Shown here in pieces: positions 33,766-42,607 of a DNA stretch of 64,000 bases. This DNA comes from CAZDXJ01 sp964509475. GTDB lineage: Bacteria; Pseudomonadota; Gammaproteobacteria; Methylococcales; Methylomonadaceae. The position numbers and the translations under genes are program-made. Location: positions 1 through 64,000 of the forward strand of contig CAZDXJ010000001.1 of assembly GCA_964509475.1 (NCBI GenBank), written 5' to 3'. The notes beneath the pieces were generated by a model, which did not search any database, had not been told where the DNA came from, and was given only the letters and a program-made list of their open reading frames with translations. Every line of letters starts with the position of its first letter. Position 1 is the stretch's first letter.

Positions 33766-34821
33766 ATGAAAAATGATGTTTTAATCAGAGCTTTACTCAA
33801 ACAGCCGGTGAGTAGAACACCGGTGTGGATGATGCGTCAGGCGGGGCGTTATTTACCCGAATACAGACAGGTTCGTGCGCAGGCTGGGAGTTTTCTTGGT
33901 TTATGCACCAATCCCGAATTGACTTGTGAAGTCACTTTGCAACCTTTGGAAAGATATCCATTTGATGCGGCGATATTGTTTTCTGATATATTAACGATTC
34001 CGGATGCAATGGGTTTGGGCTTGTATTTCAATGAAGGAGAAGGGCCAAGGTTTACAAACCCGGTAGGTAATGCCAGAGATATTGAAAAACTAGCCATACC
34101 GGATCCGGAAGTGGAGTTGCGTTATGTTATCGATGCGGTAAGTTTGATTCGCAAGACATTACAGGATCGGGTGCCGTTAATCGGTTTTTCAGGAAGCCCC
34201 TGGACCTTGGCCACCTATATGGTAGAAGGTGGTAGCAGCAAAAACTTTCAGAAGATCAAGGCATTAATGTATGAACAGCCGCTTTTGTTGCACCAGATGT
34301 TGGATAAGTTGGCGCAAACGGTGGCCGCTTATTTGAACGCCCAGATCGCTGCCGGTGCTCAGGCCGTTATGCTATTCGATACCTGGGGTGGGGTGTTGAC
34401 CACAGAAGATTATTATGAGTTTTCACTGGCTTATGCAAAACAAGTACGTGCGTTACTCAAAACCGGTAATGGAGAGCAGCGGGTACCTACGATTTTATTT
34501 ACCAAAGGCGGTGGTTTGTGGTTGGAAGCCATGGCGGATTCAGGTTATGACGCTCTCGGTCTGGATTGGCAGACCGATATTATGCAGGCACGTGCACGAG
34601 TGGGTGATAAAGTAGCGCTGCAAGGCAATATGGATCCAATCAGCTTATATGCTTCTCCCGATGTGATTCGCCAAAAGGTGAAAGCAATTTTACAAAAATA
34701 TGGGCGGGGTTCAGGGCACGTGTTCAATCTGGGACATGGTATTTTACCGGACATCAATCCGGCTCATGTTGAAGCAATGGTAACGGCGGTGCATGAATTA
34801 AGTCCGCAATTCCATGGTTGA
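33766..34821 (+). CDS. hemE: uroporphyrinogen decarboxylase
   Basis: 351 aa haem-pathway enzyme. TPVWMMRQAGRYLPEYR and LFSDILTIPDAMGLGL contain the substrate-binding Arg and Asp residues; GFSGSPWTLATYMVEG and NLGHGILPDINPAHVEAMV follow. The ATG at 33766 is the conserved start; earlier in-frame codons lie within aroB. Its stop is 3 nt from the next gene, so the transporter may be cotranscribed. Confidence 0.96.
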   Translation: MKNDVLIRALLKQPVSRTPVWMMRQAGRYLPEYRQVRAQAGSFLGLCTNPELTCEVTLQPLERYPFDAAILFSDILTIPDAMGLGLYFNEGEGPRFTNPVGNARDIEKLAIPDPEVELRYVIDAVSLIRKTLQDRVPLIGFSGSPWTLATYMVEGGSSKNFQKIKALMYEQPLLLHQMLDKLAQTVAAYLNAQIAAGAQAVMLFDTWGGVLTTEDYYEFSLAYAKQVRALLKTGNGEQRVPTILFTKGGGLWLEAMADSGYDALGLDWQTDIMQARARVGDKVALQGNMDPISLYASPDVIRQKVKAILQKYGRGSGHVFNLGHGILPDINPAHVEAMVTAVHELSPQFHG

Positions 34822-34824
34822 AGC

Positions 34825-36285
34825 ATGCGTTTGAACAAAATCGGGCTGTTGCTGGGCGGTGTATTGGCAATGGCTATTTTGTTATTTGCCGATTTGGATG
34901 GTCATCCCGACACAACCCGAATGGCGGCGATAGCTGTTTTGATGTCTGTCTTTTGGATTACTGAGGCTATTCCTTTGGCGGCGACGGCATTGATACCTTT
35001 GGGGCTGCTGCCATTGTTGGGTATTGCCAGCAGTAAAAACGTGGCGGCTCAGTACATGAATTCAACCGTTTTTTTGTTGTTGGGAGGGTTCATGATTGCT
35101 TTGGCGATGCAGCGCTGGCAACTGCACAAGCGCATTGCCTTAACGGTGTTATCACGCTTCGGTGGCCATCCAGGGGCATTGTTATGCGGATTCATGCTGG
35201 CCAGTGCGGGATTGTCAATGTGGATTTCCAATACGGCAACGACATTGATGATGTTGCCCATTGCTTTGGCTATTTTGAGTCGCTATGAAACCCTGTTGAC
35301 TGCGGAGCAAGGACATCGCTTCACAGTGGCCTTGTTGCTGTCTATTGCTTATTCGGCATCAATCGGTGGCATGATGACATTGGTTGGAACGGCGCCAAAT
35401 CTGGTGTTTGCCCGTTTTTATGAAGCCGTCTCGGGGCAGACAATCGGTTTTGCTCAATGGATGATATTGTCATTGCCAATCGGCTTGATAATGTTAATCG
35501 CTCTAGGGGTGATTGTGGCTGGCTTGTATATAAGAAAACTGCCGCCATCGGCTGAGTTGAAACAAGTGGTGCTGCGTGAAAAGAATGCGCTCGGAGCATT
35601 ACGTTATGAGGAAAAAATGGTGCTGTTGGTATTTGCAGTGACCGCATTATTATGGATAACCCGGAAAGGTATCCGCATAGGTGCCTGGCAGCTTCAAGGT
35701 TGGGGCGATATATTGCTTTATGGCAAAATGATTGATGATGGTAGTGTCGCTATTTTCATGGCCATGCTGTTATTTTTTATACCGGCGCGAACGGGAGGTT
35801 TAACAACATTATTGGATGAAACGGTTTTTATCAATTTGCCCTGGTCGATTGTATTATTGTTTGGTGGTGGATTTGCACTTGCTTATGGGTTTTCAGAAAG
35901 TGGTTTATCGGTTTATTTGGCATCACAATTGCAGGGTTTAGATGCTGCGGAACTGCCGTTAATCGTTTTTTCGGTAACGGCTGGGATGAGTTTGTTGACA
36001 GAGATGACTTCCAATACTGCAACAACTCAGCTGGTTATGCCGATATTGCTTTCAGTATCCGAGGTGATTAAGGTTTCACCGGTTTTTTTAATGCTGCCGG
36101 CAACATTGGCGGCTTCCTGTGCTTTTATGTTTCCGGTGGCAACACCGCCCAATGCAATTATATTCGGCAGTGGTAAAATACGTGTTATTGAAATGGTTAC
36201 ATTGGGTTTTTTATTAAATACAGTCGCAATCGGAATAATAAGCAGCATGACGTGTTTGGGGTTGGCAACCGTGTTTGATTTGTAA
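34825..36285 (+). CDS. DASS (SLC13) family anion/sodium symporter
   Basis: 486 aa polytopic membrane protein with about 11-12 hydrophobic segments. Visible family signatures are AIAVLMSVFWITEAIPLAAT at the N-terminus, the repeated helical hairpin motifs SMWISNTATTLMMLPIALAI and LTEMTSNTATTQLVMPILLS (S-N-T), and FMFPVATPPNAIIFGSG near the end. Members import dicarboxylates, citrate or sulfate with sodium; the substrate cannot be told. It is 3 nt downstream of hemE, and yjbQ starts immediately after its stop. Confidence 0.88.
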   Translation: MRLNKIGLLLGGVLAMAILLFADLDGHPDTTRMAAIAVLMSVFWITEAIPLAATALIPLGLLPLLGIASSKNVAAQYMNSTVFLLLGGFMIALAMQRWQLHKRIALTVLSRFGGHPGALLCGFMLASAGLSMWISNTATTLMMLPIALAILSRYETLLTAEQGHRFTVALLLSIAYSASIGGMMTLVGTAPNLVFARFYEAVSGQTIGFAQWMILSLPIGLIMLIALGVIVAGLYIRKLPPSAELKQVVLREKNALGALRYEEKMVLLVFAVTALLWITRKGIRIGAWQLQGWGDILLYGKMIDDGSVAIFMAMLLFFIPARTGGLTTLLDETVFINLPWSIVLLFGGGFALAYGFSESGLSVYLASQLQGLDAAELPLIVFSVTAGMSLLTEMTSNTATTQLVMPILLSVSEVIKVSPVFLMLPATLAASCAFMFPVATPPNAIIFGSGKIRVIEMVTLGFLLNTVAIGIISSMTCLGLATVFDL

Positions 36286-36286
36286 T

Positions 36287-36715
36287 ATGTGGTTTCAGAA
36301 AGAAATTGTTTTACCGGCAAAATCCCGTGGGTTTCATTTGGTAACCGATGAAATTTTGAAGCAGGTTCCTGAGATCAAACGATTCAGTGTGGGCTTGGCG
36401 CATTTTTTTATCAAACACAGTTCGGCGTCCTTGACGATTAACGAAAACGCTGATTCCGATGTGCGTGTGGACATGGAGCAATATTTCAATCGTCTGGCAC
36501 CTGAAAACGAGAGTTATTTCAGGCATGTTTTGGAGGGGCCGGATGATATGCCGGCCCATTTGAAAACGGTTCTACTGGGTGTGGATCTGACCCTACCCGT
36601 TCAACAGGGCCGGTTATCGTTAGGTGTGTGGCAAGGCATTTATCTGGGTGAGCACAGAGACAGAGCGGCCAAACGTCGCATTGTAGTGACCCTATCTGGC
36701 GTAGAAAATCATTAG
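36287..36715 (+). CDS. yjbQ: YjbQ / UPF0047 family protein
   Basis: 142 aa. FSVGLAHFFIKHSSASLTIN and LGVWQGIYLGEHRDRAAKRR are the family signature, with the His and Glu residues that form the presumed active site. E. coli YjbQ shows weak thiamine-phosphate synthase activity; the true role is unclear. The ATG at 36287 follows the transporter stop by one base (TAATATG). Confidence 0.88.
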   Translation: MWFQKEIVLPAKSRGFHLVTDEILKQVPEIKRFSVGLAHFFIKHSSASLTINENADSDVRVDMEQYFNRLAPENESYFRHVLEGPDDMPAHLKTVLLGVDLTLPVQQGRLSLGVWQGIYLGEHRDRAAKRRIVVTLSGVENH

Positions 36716-36728
36716 CTTACAAACAATC

Positions 36729-37205
36729 ATGAAAAATATAATTTTTACATTAGGGTTGTTATTGGCTTTTTCGAACCTTCATGCGGATGATGTTTTGAGC
36801 GGATTGATGCAAAAACCAGAGAAACCTGTCGATATTGTCGTTTATCGAAGCCCTGCCTGCGGTTGCTGTGGAAAATGGTTGCAACATTTAAAGGCGCACC
36901 ATTTCAACGTACATGATGTCATTACTGAAAATATGGATGCCATCAAGCAGCAATATGGGGTTCCGGTAAATTTGGCATCCTGTCATACGGCGATAGCAGA
37001 GGGTTATATTGTCGAAGGTCATGTGCCAGCCGCAGATATTAAAAAGATGTTAAAAGATAAGCCTGATATTCTTGGCTTGACTGTTCCGGGCATGGTAACC
37101 GGAACGCCCGGTATGGAAATGGGTGGGAAGAAAGACCCGTTCGATGTGATAGCATTTGACATAAATGGCAAATTTAAATTATTTAACCATTATAAAAAAT
37201 ATTGA
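36729..37205 (+). CDS. DUF411 periplasmic metal-binding protein
   Basis: 158 aa with a signal peptide (IIFTLGLLLAFSNLHA). The mature domain has RSPACGCCGKW, a C-x-CC cluster, and a further Cys-His pair in VNLASCHTAIAEGY, then VEGHVPAADIKKML and GMVTGTPGMEMGG. DUF411 proteins are often found with copper-handling genes and are thought to bind copper; this is inference here. pmoCAB, a copper enzyme, begins 2.3 kb downstream with alanine dehydrogenase and a tRNA gene between. It is 13 nt after yjbQ. Confidence 0.85.
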   Translation: MKNIIFTLGLLLAFSNLHADDVLSGLMQKPEKPVDIVVYRSPACGCCGKWLQHLKAHHFNVHDVITENMDAIKQQYGVPVNLASCHTAIAEGYIVEGHVPAADIKKMLKDKPDILGLTVPGMVTGTPGMEMGGKKDPFDVIAFDINGKFKLFNHYKKY

Positions 37206-37212
37206 ATAAGTT

Positions 37213-37232
37213 GGGCGTATTACAATACGCCC
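37213..37232. repeat. short palindrome before ald
   Basis: Inverted repeat GGGCGTATT / AATACGCCC followed by CCTACG, a shorter relative of the 24-bp palindrome at 113-136. It lies in the 49-nt gap between the DUF411 gene and ald. It may be an interspersed palindrome acting incidentally as a weak terminator. Confidence 0.6.
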
Positions 37233-37254
37233 CTACGATTTTTAAGATCAGTTT

Positions 37255-38355
37255 ATGAAAATAGGTGTTGTCAAAGAAGTAAAAAACAGGGAAAACCGGG
37301 TTTCGGTGACGCCGGAAGGTGTCAAACGATTGGTGGCTGCGGGTCATGATGTTGTTATTGAAAGTGGTGCGGGCGAAGGTTCTGGATTCAGTGACAATGA
37401 ATACCGGTCAGCCGGAGCGGAAATTGTAAGCACTGAAGAGGCATGGTCTGTTGATTTGGTTGTCAAAGTCAAAGAGCCCCAAGAAAGTGAGTACCAATAC
37501 CTGGATCGGCAAATAATATTTACCTATTTTCATCTTGCCGGAGCAAAATCGGGTTTAACAGAAATTTTGCTGAAAAGAGGGATAACAGCATTGGCTTATG
37601 AAACCCTGGAAGATGATCAAGGCAGGTTGCCGCTTTTGCAGCCGATGAGTGCCATAGCGGGAAACATGGCGGTATTGATGGGAGCTTATTATCTTGCAAA
37701 AACCTATGATGGCAAAGGAGTACAGCTTGGTACGGTACTGGGAAAGCCGTATGGGAAAGTGTTGATTATCGGTGATGGAGTTGTTGGGCAGCATGCGGCC
37801 CATGTCGCTTGTAGTATGGGGGCACAGGTTTATGTATTTGGACGCAATGGACATAAGGCCCGTCATTTAAAAGAGGGATTACCCGATATTAATTTGGTAA
37901 CTTCCAATCGGGATAACATTCAAAATCATATTGTCGACGCGGATTTGGTTGTTGGCGCGGTTTTATTGCCGGGAGCGAAGGTGCCACATGTTGTCACTGA
38001 AGAGATGGTGAAACGAATGCAACCGGGTTCGGTTATTGTGGATGTGAGCATCGATCAGGGTGGATGTGTGGAAACATCGCGGCCTACCACACATTCTGAA
38101 CCGGTTTTCATTGAATATTCCATTTTGCACTATTGCGTAACCAATATGCCGGGGGCGTATCCCAGGACATCTACCATCGCATTAACGGAAAAAACATTAC
38201 CTTATTTATTAAGCCTAGCAAATAATGGGCTTGAATATTATATTGCTGATGATGGAATGAAAAAAGCTATCAATATATACCAGGGAAAAGTGACTTGCAA
38301 AGCCGTAGCGGACGCATTGGGTTTCAACCAAGAATATGCTGAACTGACTGGCTAA
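37255..38355 (+). CDS. ald: alanine dehydrogenase
   Basis: 366 aa NAD-dependent enzyme interconverting pyruvate plus ammonia and alanine. MKIGVVKEVKNRENRVSVTP is the family start; YFHLAGAKSGLTEILLKRG, the Rossmann loop VLIIGDGVVGQHAAHVA and VDVSIDQGGCVETSRPTTHS, with NMPGAYPRTSTIALTE, follow. Some methanotrophs use alanine dehydrogenase for ammonia assimilation. The gene has no close partners. Confidence 0.95.
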   Translation: MKIGVVKEVKNRENRVSVTPEGVKRLVAAGHDVVIESGAGEGSGFSDNEYRSAGAEIVSTEEAWSVDLVVKVKEPQESEYQYLDRQIIFTYFHLAGAKSGLTEILLKRGITALAYETLEDDQGRLPLLQPMSAIAGNMAVLMGAYYLAKTYDGKGVQLGTVLGKPYGKVLIIGDGVVGQHAAHVACSMGAQVYVFGRNGHKARHLKEGLPDINLVTSNRDNIQNHIVDADLVVGAVLLPGAKVPHVVTEEMVKRMQPGSVIVDVSIDQGGCVETSRPTTHSEPVFIEYSILHYCVTNMPGAYPRTSTIALTEKTLPYLLSLANNGLEYYIADDGMKKAINIYQGKVTCKAVADALGFNQEYAELTG

Positions 38356-38491
38356 GGAATCTGCAGAGATTATTTTGCTGTGTGTGTCAGGGGGGGCTGT
38401 TCTTCTCTGTATAGAAAGATTCGCGTATAATAACTGTACTCAGACTTGCTGGAACTAGCAGAAATTTGGAATGAGGTTTTAAAGGAAACAG

Positions 38492-38567
<76 letters not shown>

Positions 38568-38592
38568 TTAATTAATAGGCAAGGTATCGAAT

Positions 38593-38625
38593 GGCCTCAG
38601 TATAGCCAGGAACTGAGGCTGTTTG
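38593..38625 (+). terminator. possible terminator after tRNA-Thr
   Basis: GGCCTCAG and CTGAGGCT flank a 12-nt loop, followed by GTTT. The T run is poor, so efficiency is doubtful. It also lies just after the 3' end of the minus-strand hypothetical gene. Confidence 0.45.
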
Positions 38626-38633
38626 GGGTCGGG

Positions 38634-39074
38634 TCAGATTTCATCCAAGCCGGAAATTCCATAAATTGACCAGTTTTCATAGTCAGGAGCCCCTTCACTG
38701 TTAGAGCCGGGGTTGTATTTGATACGACAAACATATTTCTTAAACGAATGCTGGCCTTCTGCGTTAGTAAATTCGAGTTCCGAGTTGATTAAATAGGTGT
38801 AGTTGCCAATGTCCCAGGCATTTAGCGGTTTTTCGTTAAAATCGAAATGAACTTCGTCGCTGCCAAATTCATCGCTGATATAGCGATTACAATGAAGATT
38901 AGCGAAATCAGTCATTTCGTTGGAAATGACCTCTTGGCTGCCGATATCGTTGGAGTCTGCCAAAAAAAGATCGGATTTAACAACTTCAAATACTAATGGA
39001 AGTACGACCTCCCGCTGGAAAATAATTAAAGCGATAAACGCGACTGCAAAAATAAGGATGTTACGAAAATTCAT
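38634..39074 (-). CDS. hypothetical single-pass membrane protein
   Basis: 146 aa from the ATG at 39074. One N-terminal hydrophobic segment (ILIFAVAFIALIIF) acts as a signal anchor. The rest is an acidic extracytoplasmic domain with two cysteines (NLHCNRYI, YVCRIKYNPG) that could form a disulfide. No family is recognised. It faces away from pmoC across a 430-nt regulatory region and converges with the tRNA-Thr gene. A longer frame upstream adds 14 residues without a better start. Confidence 0.55.
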   Translation of the reverse strand: MNFRNILIFAVAFIALIIFQREVVLPLVFEVVKSDLFLADSNDIGSQEVISNEMTDFANLHCNRYISDEFGSDEVHFDFNEKPLNAWDIGNYTYLINSELEFTNAEGQHSFKKYVCRIKYNPGSNSEGAPDYENWSIYGISGLDEI

Positions 39075-39348
39075 TGTCTCTGGAATAATTAATTTAGGTT
39101 TTAAACAAGTTTTCACATAATTACCCTCGTTGTTGTTCGACGCGGCGAAGGTTTCGGGGTTGTATTATGCGCTGATTGTTGCTTTTTTACTGGCCAGTTT
39201 CAGGGGCAAATTGCCAGATTGTGACTATTGCCAGTCAGGATTAGTTCAATAGTTTATAGGGATGTCAGTAATAAAGCCACACTGAAAATGCCATGAAAAA
39301 TGAATACTCAGTTTCTGTAAAAGCTGTGAGTTTTACAATGGATTTATC

Positions 39349-39377
39349 TTGACATAGCTCAAAGAGCTGATTAAACT
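39349..39377 (+). promoter_or_regulatory. sigma-70 promoter of pmoCAB
   Basis: TTGACA and TAAACT are separated by 17 nt, giving a leader of about 120 nt before pmoC. The leader contains an AT-rich tract and GGCCGGAAGCTA-like dyads (TTCCGGCCAACATCAAGGCCGGA, arms GGCC and CCGG) near 39440-39470. Sigma-70-type promoters are established for pmoC in type I methanotrophs. The -10 deviates from consensus, so the exact start needs mapping. Confidence 0.65.
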
Positions 39378-39503
39378 GTTCCTCAGCTAGAAGGATTAGC
39401 GCTAGTCACCAAGTTGTTTTGGTGGTGGTAAGGGACTTTTGGTTAGCTTCCGGCCAACATCAAGGCCGGATGTGAATTTAATTTATAACCGTAGGAGGTA
39501 AAC

Positions 39504-40256
39504 ATGGCTGCTACAACTGAATCAGTTAAAGCTGATGCTAAAGAAGCACCACTACTTAATAAAAGAAATATGTTTGCGGGCGCAGCTTTATACTGCGTAT
39601 TCTATGCATGGGTTCGTTGGTATGAAGGTGTCTATGGCTGGGCTGCCGGTCTGGACTCATTCGCGCCAGAATTCGAAACATATTGGATGAACTTTCTTTA
39701 TACTGAAATTGTTCTTGAAGTGGTTACCGCTTCAATTCTTTGGGGTTACATCTGGAAAACACGTGATCGTAACGTAATGTCAATCACTCCAAGAGAAGAG
39801 TTGAGAAGACATTTCACACACTGGACATGGTTGGTAATGTACGGTATCGCTATTTACTTCGGTGCCAGCTACTTCACCGAGCAAGACGGTACATGGCATC
39901 AGACTATCGTTCGTGATACTGACTTCACTCCAAGTCATATCATTGAGTTCTATCTGAGCTATCCAATCTACATCATCACGGGTGTTGCTTCATTCCTGTA
40001 TGCAAAAACAAGACTGCCTGCTTATCAGGATGGTTTGGCTCTGCAATACATGGTATCCGTAATCGGTCCTTTCATGATTCTGCCAAACGTAGGTCTGAAT
40101 GAATGGGGTCATACATTCTGGTTCATGGAAGAGTTGTTTGTTGCTCCATTACACTACGGCTTTGTCTTCTTCGGATGGGCTGCTTTGGGTGTATTGGGTG
40201 TAATTAACGTTGAAGTTGAAGCACTGTCAAAACTGCTGAAAAAAGACTTGGTGTAA
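39504..40256 (+). CDS. pmoC: particulate methane monooxygenase subunit C
   Basis: 250 aa membrane subunit of copper-dependent pMMO, which oxidises methane to methanol. Six to seven hydrophobic helices. The proposed metal ligands are D128, H132 and H145 (DGTWH...DTDFTPSH), with the spacing of Asp156, His160 and His173 in Methylococcus capsulatus. The N-terminus is short, as in most type I methanotrophs. A strong GGAGG ribosome binding site (GTAGGAGGTAAAC) precedes the ATG. First gene of pmoCAB. Confidence 0.98.
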   Translation: MAATTESVKADAKEAPLLNKRNMFAGAALYCVFYAWVRWYEGVYGWAAGLDSFAPEFETYWMNFLYTEIVLEVVTASILWGYIWKTRDRNVMSITPREELRRHFTHWTWLVMYGIAIYFGASYFTEQDGTWHQTIVRDTDFTPSHIIEFYLSYPIYIITGVASFLYAKTRLPAYQDGLALQYMVSVIGPFMILPNVGLNEWGHTFWFMEELFVAPLHYGFVFFGWAALGVLGVINVEVEALSKLLKKDLV

Positions 40257-40291
40257 GAAGTTAATTTCAGTTGTAAAACCATCTCCTATAT

Positions 40292-40320
40292 GGTTGCCCC
40301 GGAAATATTCCGGGGTAGCC
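40292..40320 (+). promoter_or_regulatory. hairpin between pmoC and pmoA
   Basis: CCCCGGAA and TTCCGGGG form a strong stem with loop AT (40297-40315), extended by GGTTG / TAGCC partial pairing. It is not followed directly by a long T tract, so it is more likely an RNA processing or stabilising structure that sets the pmoC to pmoAB ratio than a full terminator. Confidence 0.65.
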
Positions 40321-40375
40321 GGTAGCAGGTAGGTTTTTTAAAAAAATAATTCTAATTTTTTAGGAGGTAAGCTAA

Positions 40376-41119
40376 ATGAGCGCATCTCAATCAGCAGTAA
40401 AATCTCGTGCAGAAGCGATTAAGGTTTCTCGTACGTTTGATTACTTGATTCTTTTTACAGCGTTTTTTGTAATTTTAGGTGGTTATCACATTCACTATAT
40501 GTTGACGGGTGGTGACTGGGATTTCTGGTCAGACTGGAAAGACAGACGTCTATGGGTGACAGTTGCTCCAATCGTCTCAATCACATTCCCTGCGGCGGTA
40601 CAGGCTTGCGTATGGGGACGTTATCGTTTGCCATGGGGCGCTACCGTATGTGTCCTGGGTCTGTTACTGGGTGAATGGGTTAACAGATATTTCAACTTCT
40701 GGGGTTGGACATACTTCCCAGTCAATATCTGCTTCCCATCAAATCTGGTTCCAGGCGCTATCGTTCTGGACGTCGTTCTGATGCTGTCAAACAGCTATAC
40801 ATTGACCGCTGTTGTAGGTGGCATGGCATGGGGTCTGTTATTTTACCCCGGTAACTGGCCAATCATCGCGCCATTGCATATTCCGGTTGAGTACAACGGC
40901 ATGATGTTCACTCTGGCTGACTTGCAAGGCTATCACTATGTAAGAACCGGTACACCTGAGTACATCAGAATGGTTGAAAAAGGTACATTAAGAACTTTCG
41001 GTAAAGACGTTGCTCCAGTATCAGCGTTCTTCTCTGCGTTCGTATCTATTTTGATTTATTTCTTATGGCACTTCTTCGGTGAGTGGTTCGCTTCAACAAG
41101 ATTCGTTAAATCAACCTGA
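40376..41119 (+). CDS. pmoA: particulate methane monooxygenase subunit A
   Basis: 247 aa membrane subunit and the standard methanotroph marker gene. GGDWDFWSDWKDRRLWVTV and NWPIIAPLHIPVEYNGM cover the regions used for pmoA typing, with LRTFGKDVAPVSAFF near the end. The sequence is a genuine PmoA rather than AmoA, and is of the gammaproteobacterial type by its residues in these stretches. A very strong ribosome binding site (TAGGAGGTAAGCTAA) precedes it. Confidence 0.98.
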   Translation: MSASQSAVKSRAEAIKVSRTFDYLILFTAFFVILGGYHIHYMLTGGDWDFWSDWKDRRLWVTVAPIVSITFPAAVQACVWGRYRLPWGATVCVLGLLLGEWVNRYFNFWGWTYFPVNICFPSNLVPGAIVLDVVLMLSNSYTLTAVVGGMAWGLLFYPGNWPIIAPLHIPVEYNGMMFTLADLQGYHYVRTGTPEYIRMVEKGTLRTFGKDVAPVSAFFSAFVSILIYFLWHFFGEWFASTRFVKST

Positions 41120-41210
41120 TTTTGTAGAAGTAATAATACTTACGTACAGGTGGTAGTAATAACTGTTATCTAATAATAACATTACATTCTCTAATTATAG
41201 AGGAGGATAT

Positions 41211-42455
41211 ATGAAAATTATAAAAGACAAAGTGGCTAAATTATCCTTTGTCGCACTGTTGATTACAATGTCAACAGCGATGTTTTATACGCCAACAGCA
41301 TCAGCGCATGGTGAGAAATCTCAGGCGGCTTTCATGCGTATGCGTACCATTCACTGGTTTGATCTAAACTGGTCAAAAGCAAAACTTGCCGTCAACGAAA
41401 CAATGGAAATTTCTGGTAAATTCCATGTTTTCGCAGGTTGGCCGGAAACTGTTGACAAACCAGAGGTTTCTTTCCTGAATATCGGTATTCCAGGCCCTAC
41501 TTTCATCAGAGCAGGTTCCTGGATTGGCGATCAGCTGGTTCCTCGTTCTGTGACCTTGGAACTGGGTGAAACCTATTCGTTCAGAGTTTTGCTGAAAGCA
41601 CGTCGTCCAGGCGAATGGCATGTTCACACCATGATGAACGTAGAAGGCGGTGGTCCAATCATTGGTCCTGGTAAATTCGTTACCATCACCGGTTCCATGG
41701 GTACTTTCGTAAACCCAATCACCACATTGACCGGTGAAACCATCGATCTGGAAACATGGGCATTGGATGAAATCTATTTCTGGCATGCTTTCTGGTACGC
41801 AATTGGTTTGGCCTGGATGTTCTACTGGTGCAGAAGACCTCAGTTCATTCCACGTCATATCGCTGTATCTTCTGGTAAAGCAGACAGCTTGATTTCAGCT
41901 GGCGACAAAAAAGTTGCTATGGGTTTCATGGCAGGTACAATCGCTATTGTTGCATTCACAATGGGTACAACAAACGAGAAATATCCTGTTACAACTCCAT
42001 TGCAGGCTGGTTTGATGCGTGGCATGGTTCCTCTGGAAATGCCTGAGCAAACTGTTTCTGTTAAAGTTGAAGATGCTACCTACCGTGTTCCTGGTCGTGC
42101 TATGCAAATGACATTGACCGTCACTAACAACGGTGATTCAGCCGTTCGTTTGGGTGAGTTCAACACAGCTTCTGTTCGTTTCTTGGATGCTGATGTTTAC
42201 CAAGACGATTCTGGTTATCCAGCTGACTTGTTGGCTGAAAACGGCTTGTCAGTAAGCGACAACAGCCCGATTCAACCTGGCGAAACCAGAACTGTTGAAG
42301 TAACAGCAAGTGATGCTGCATGGGAAGTTTACCGTTTGTCTGATTTGATCTACGATCCAGACAGCCGTTTTGCTGGTTTGCTGTTCTTCTTTGATGAAGC
42401 TGGCAACCGTCAAATGATCATGGTAGACGCTCCATTAATCCCGACATTCATCTAA
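41211..42455 (+). CDS. pmoB: particulate methane monooxygenase subunit B
   Basis: 414 aa. A cleaved signal peptide ends at SASAH; the mature N-terminal histidine is H33, and with H137 and H139 in GEWHVHTMM it forms the copper-binding site. H48 and H72 of the further site are also present. There are two periplasmic cupredoxin domains with two membrane helices between them (YFWHAFWYAIGLAWMFYW and MGFMAGTIAIVAFTMGT). The GAGGAGG ribosome binding site is strong, and a terminator follows. Confidence 0.98.
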   Translation: MKIIKDKVAKLSFVALLITMSTAMFYTPTASAHGEKSQAAFMRMRTIHWFDLNWSKAKLAVNETMEISGKFHVFAGWPETVDKPEVSFLNIGIPGPTFIRAGSWIGDQLVPRSVTLELGETYSFRVLLKARRPGEWHVHTMMNVEGGGPIIGPGKFVTITGSMGTFVNPITTLTGETIDLETWALDEIYFWHAFWYAIGLAWMFYWCRRPQFIPRHIAVSSGKADSLISAGDKKVAMGFMAGTIAIVAFTMGTTNEKYPVTTPLQAGLMRGMVPLEMPEQTVSVKVEDATYRVPGRAMQMTLTVTNNGDSAVRLGEFNTASVRFLDADVYQDDSGYPADLLAENGLSVSDNSPIQPGETRTVEVTASDAAWEVYRLSDLIYDPDSRFAGLLFFFDEAGNRQMIMVDAPLIPTFI

Positions 42456-42499
42456 GATTGATTTTACTTCCGGTTTAATACTGGAAGGTTGGGAGTAGG

Positions 42500-42534
42500 A
42501 ACCCCCGTTGGCGTAAGCCAGCGGGGGTTTTTTT
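42500..42534 (+). terminator. Rho-independent terminator of pmoCAB
   Basis: Arms AACCCCCGTTGGC and GCCAGCGGGGGTT with loop GTAA and a run of seven T. A 13-bp stem with a single G-U pair and a long T tract makes it the strongest terminator in this window. Confidence 0.92.
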
Positions 42535-42607
42535 ATGGATAGAGCTTTAAATGAACACAAATATCTGTAATAAGAATAATCAATACTATATAATCCTATA
42601 ATTTTAT

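Noticed and set aside
38356..38491. Possible small gene between ald and tRNA-Thr
   Set aside because: No frame with a start, ribosome binding site and plausible length; a tRNA promoter explains the TATAAT.
39440..39475. Possible riboswitch or attenuator in the pmoC leader
   Set aside because: Only a short GGCC/CCGG-type dyad is visible, with no T tract and no known riboswitch motif.
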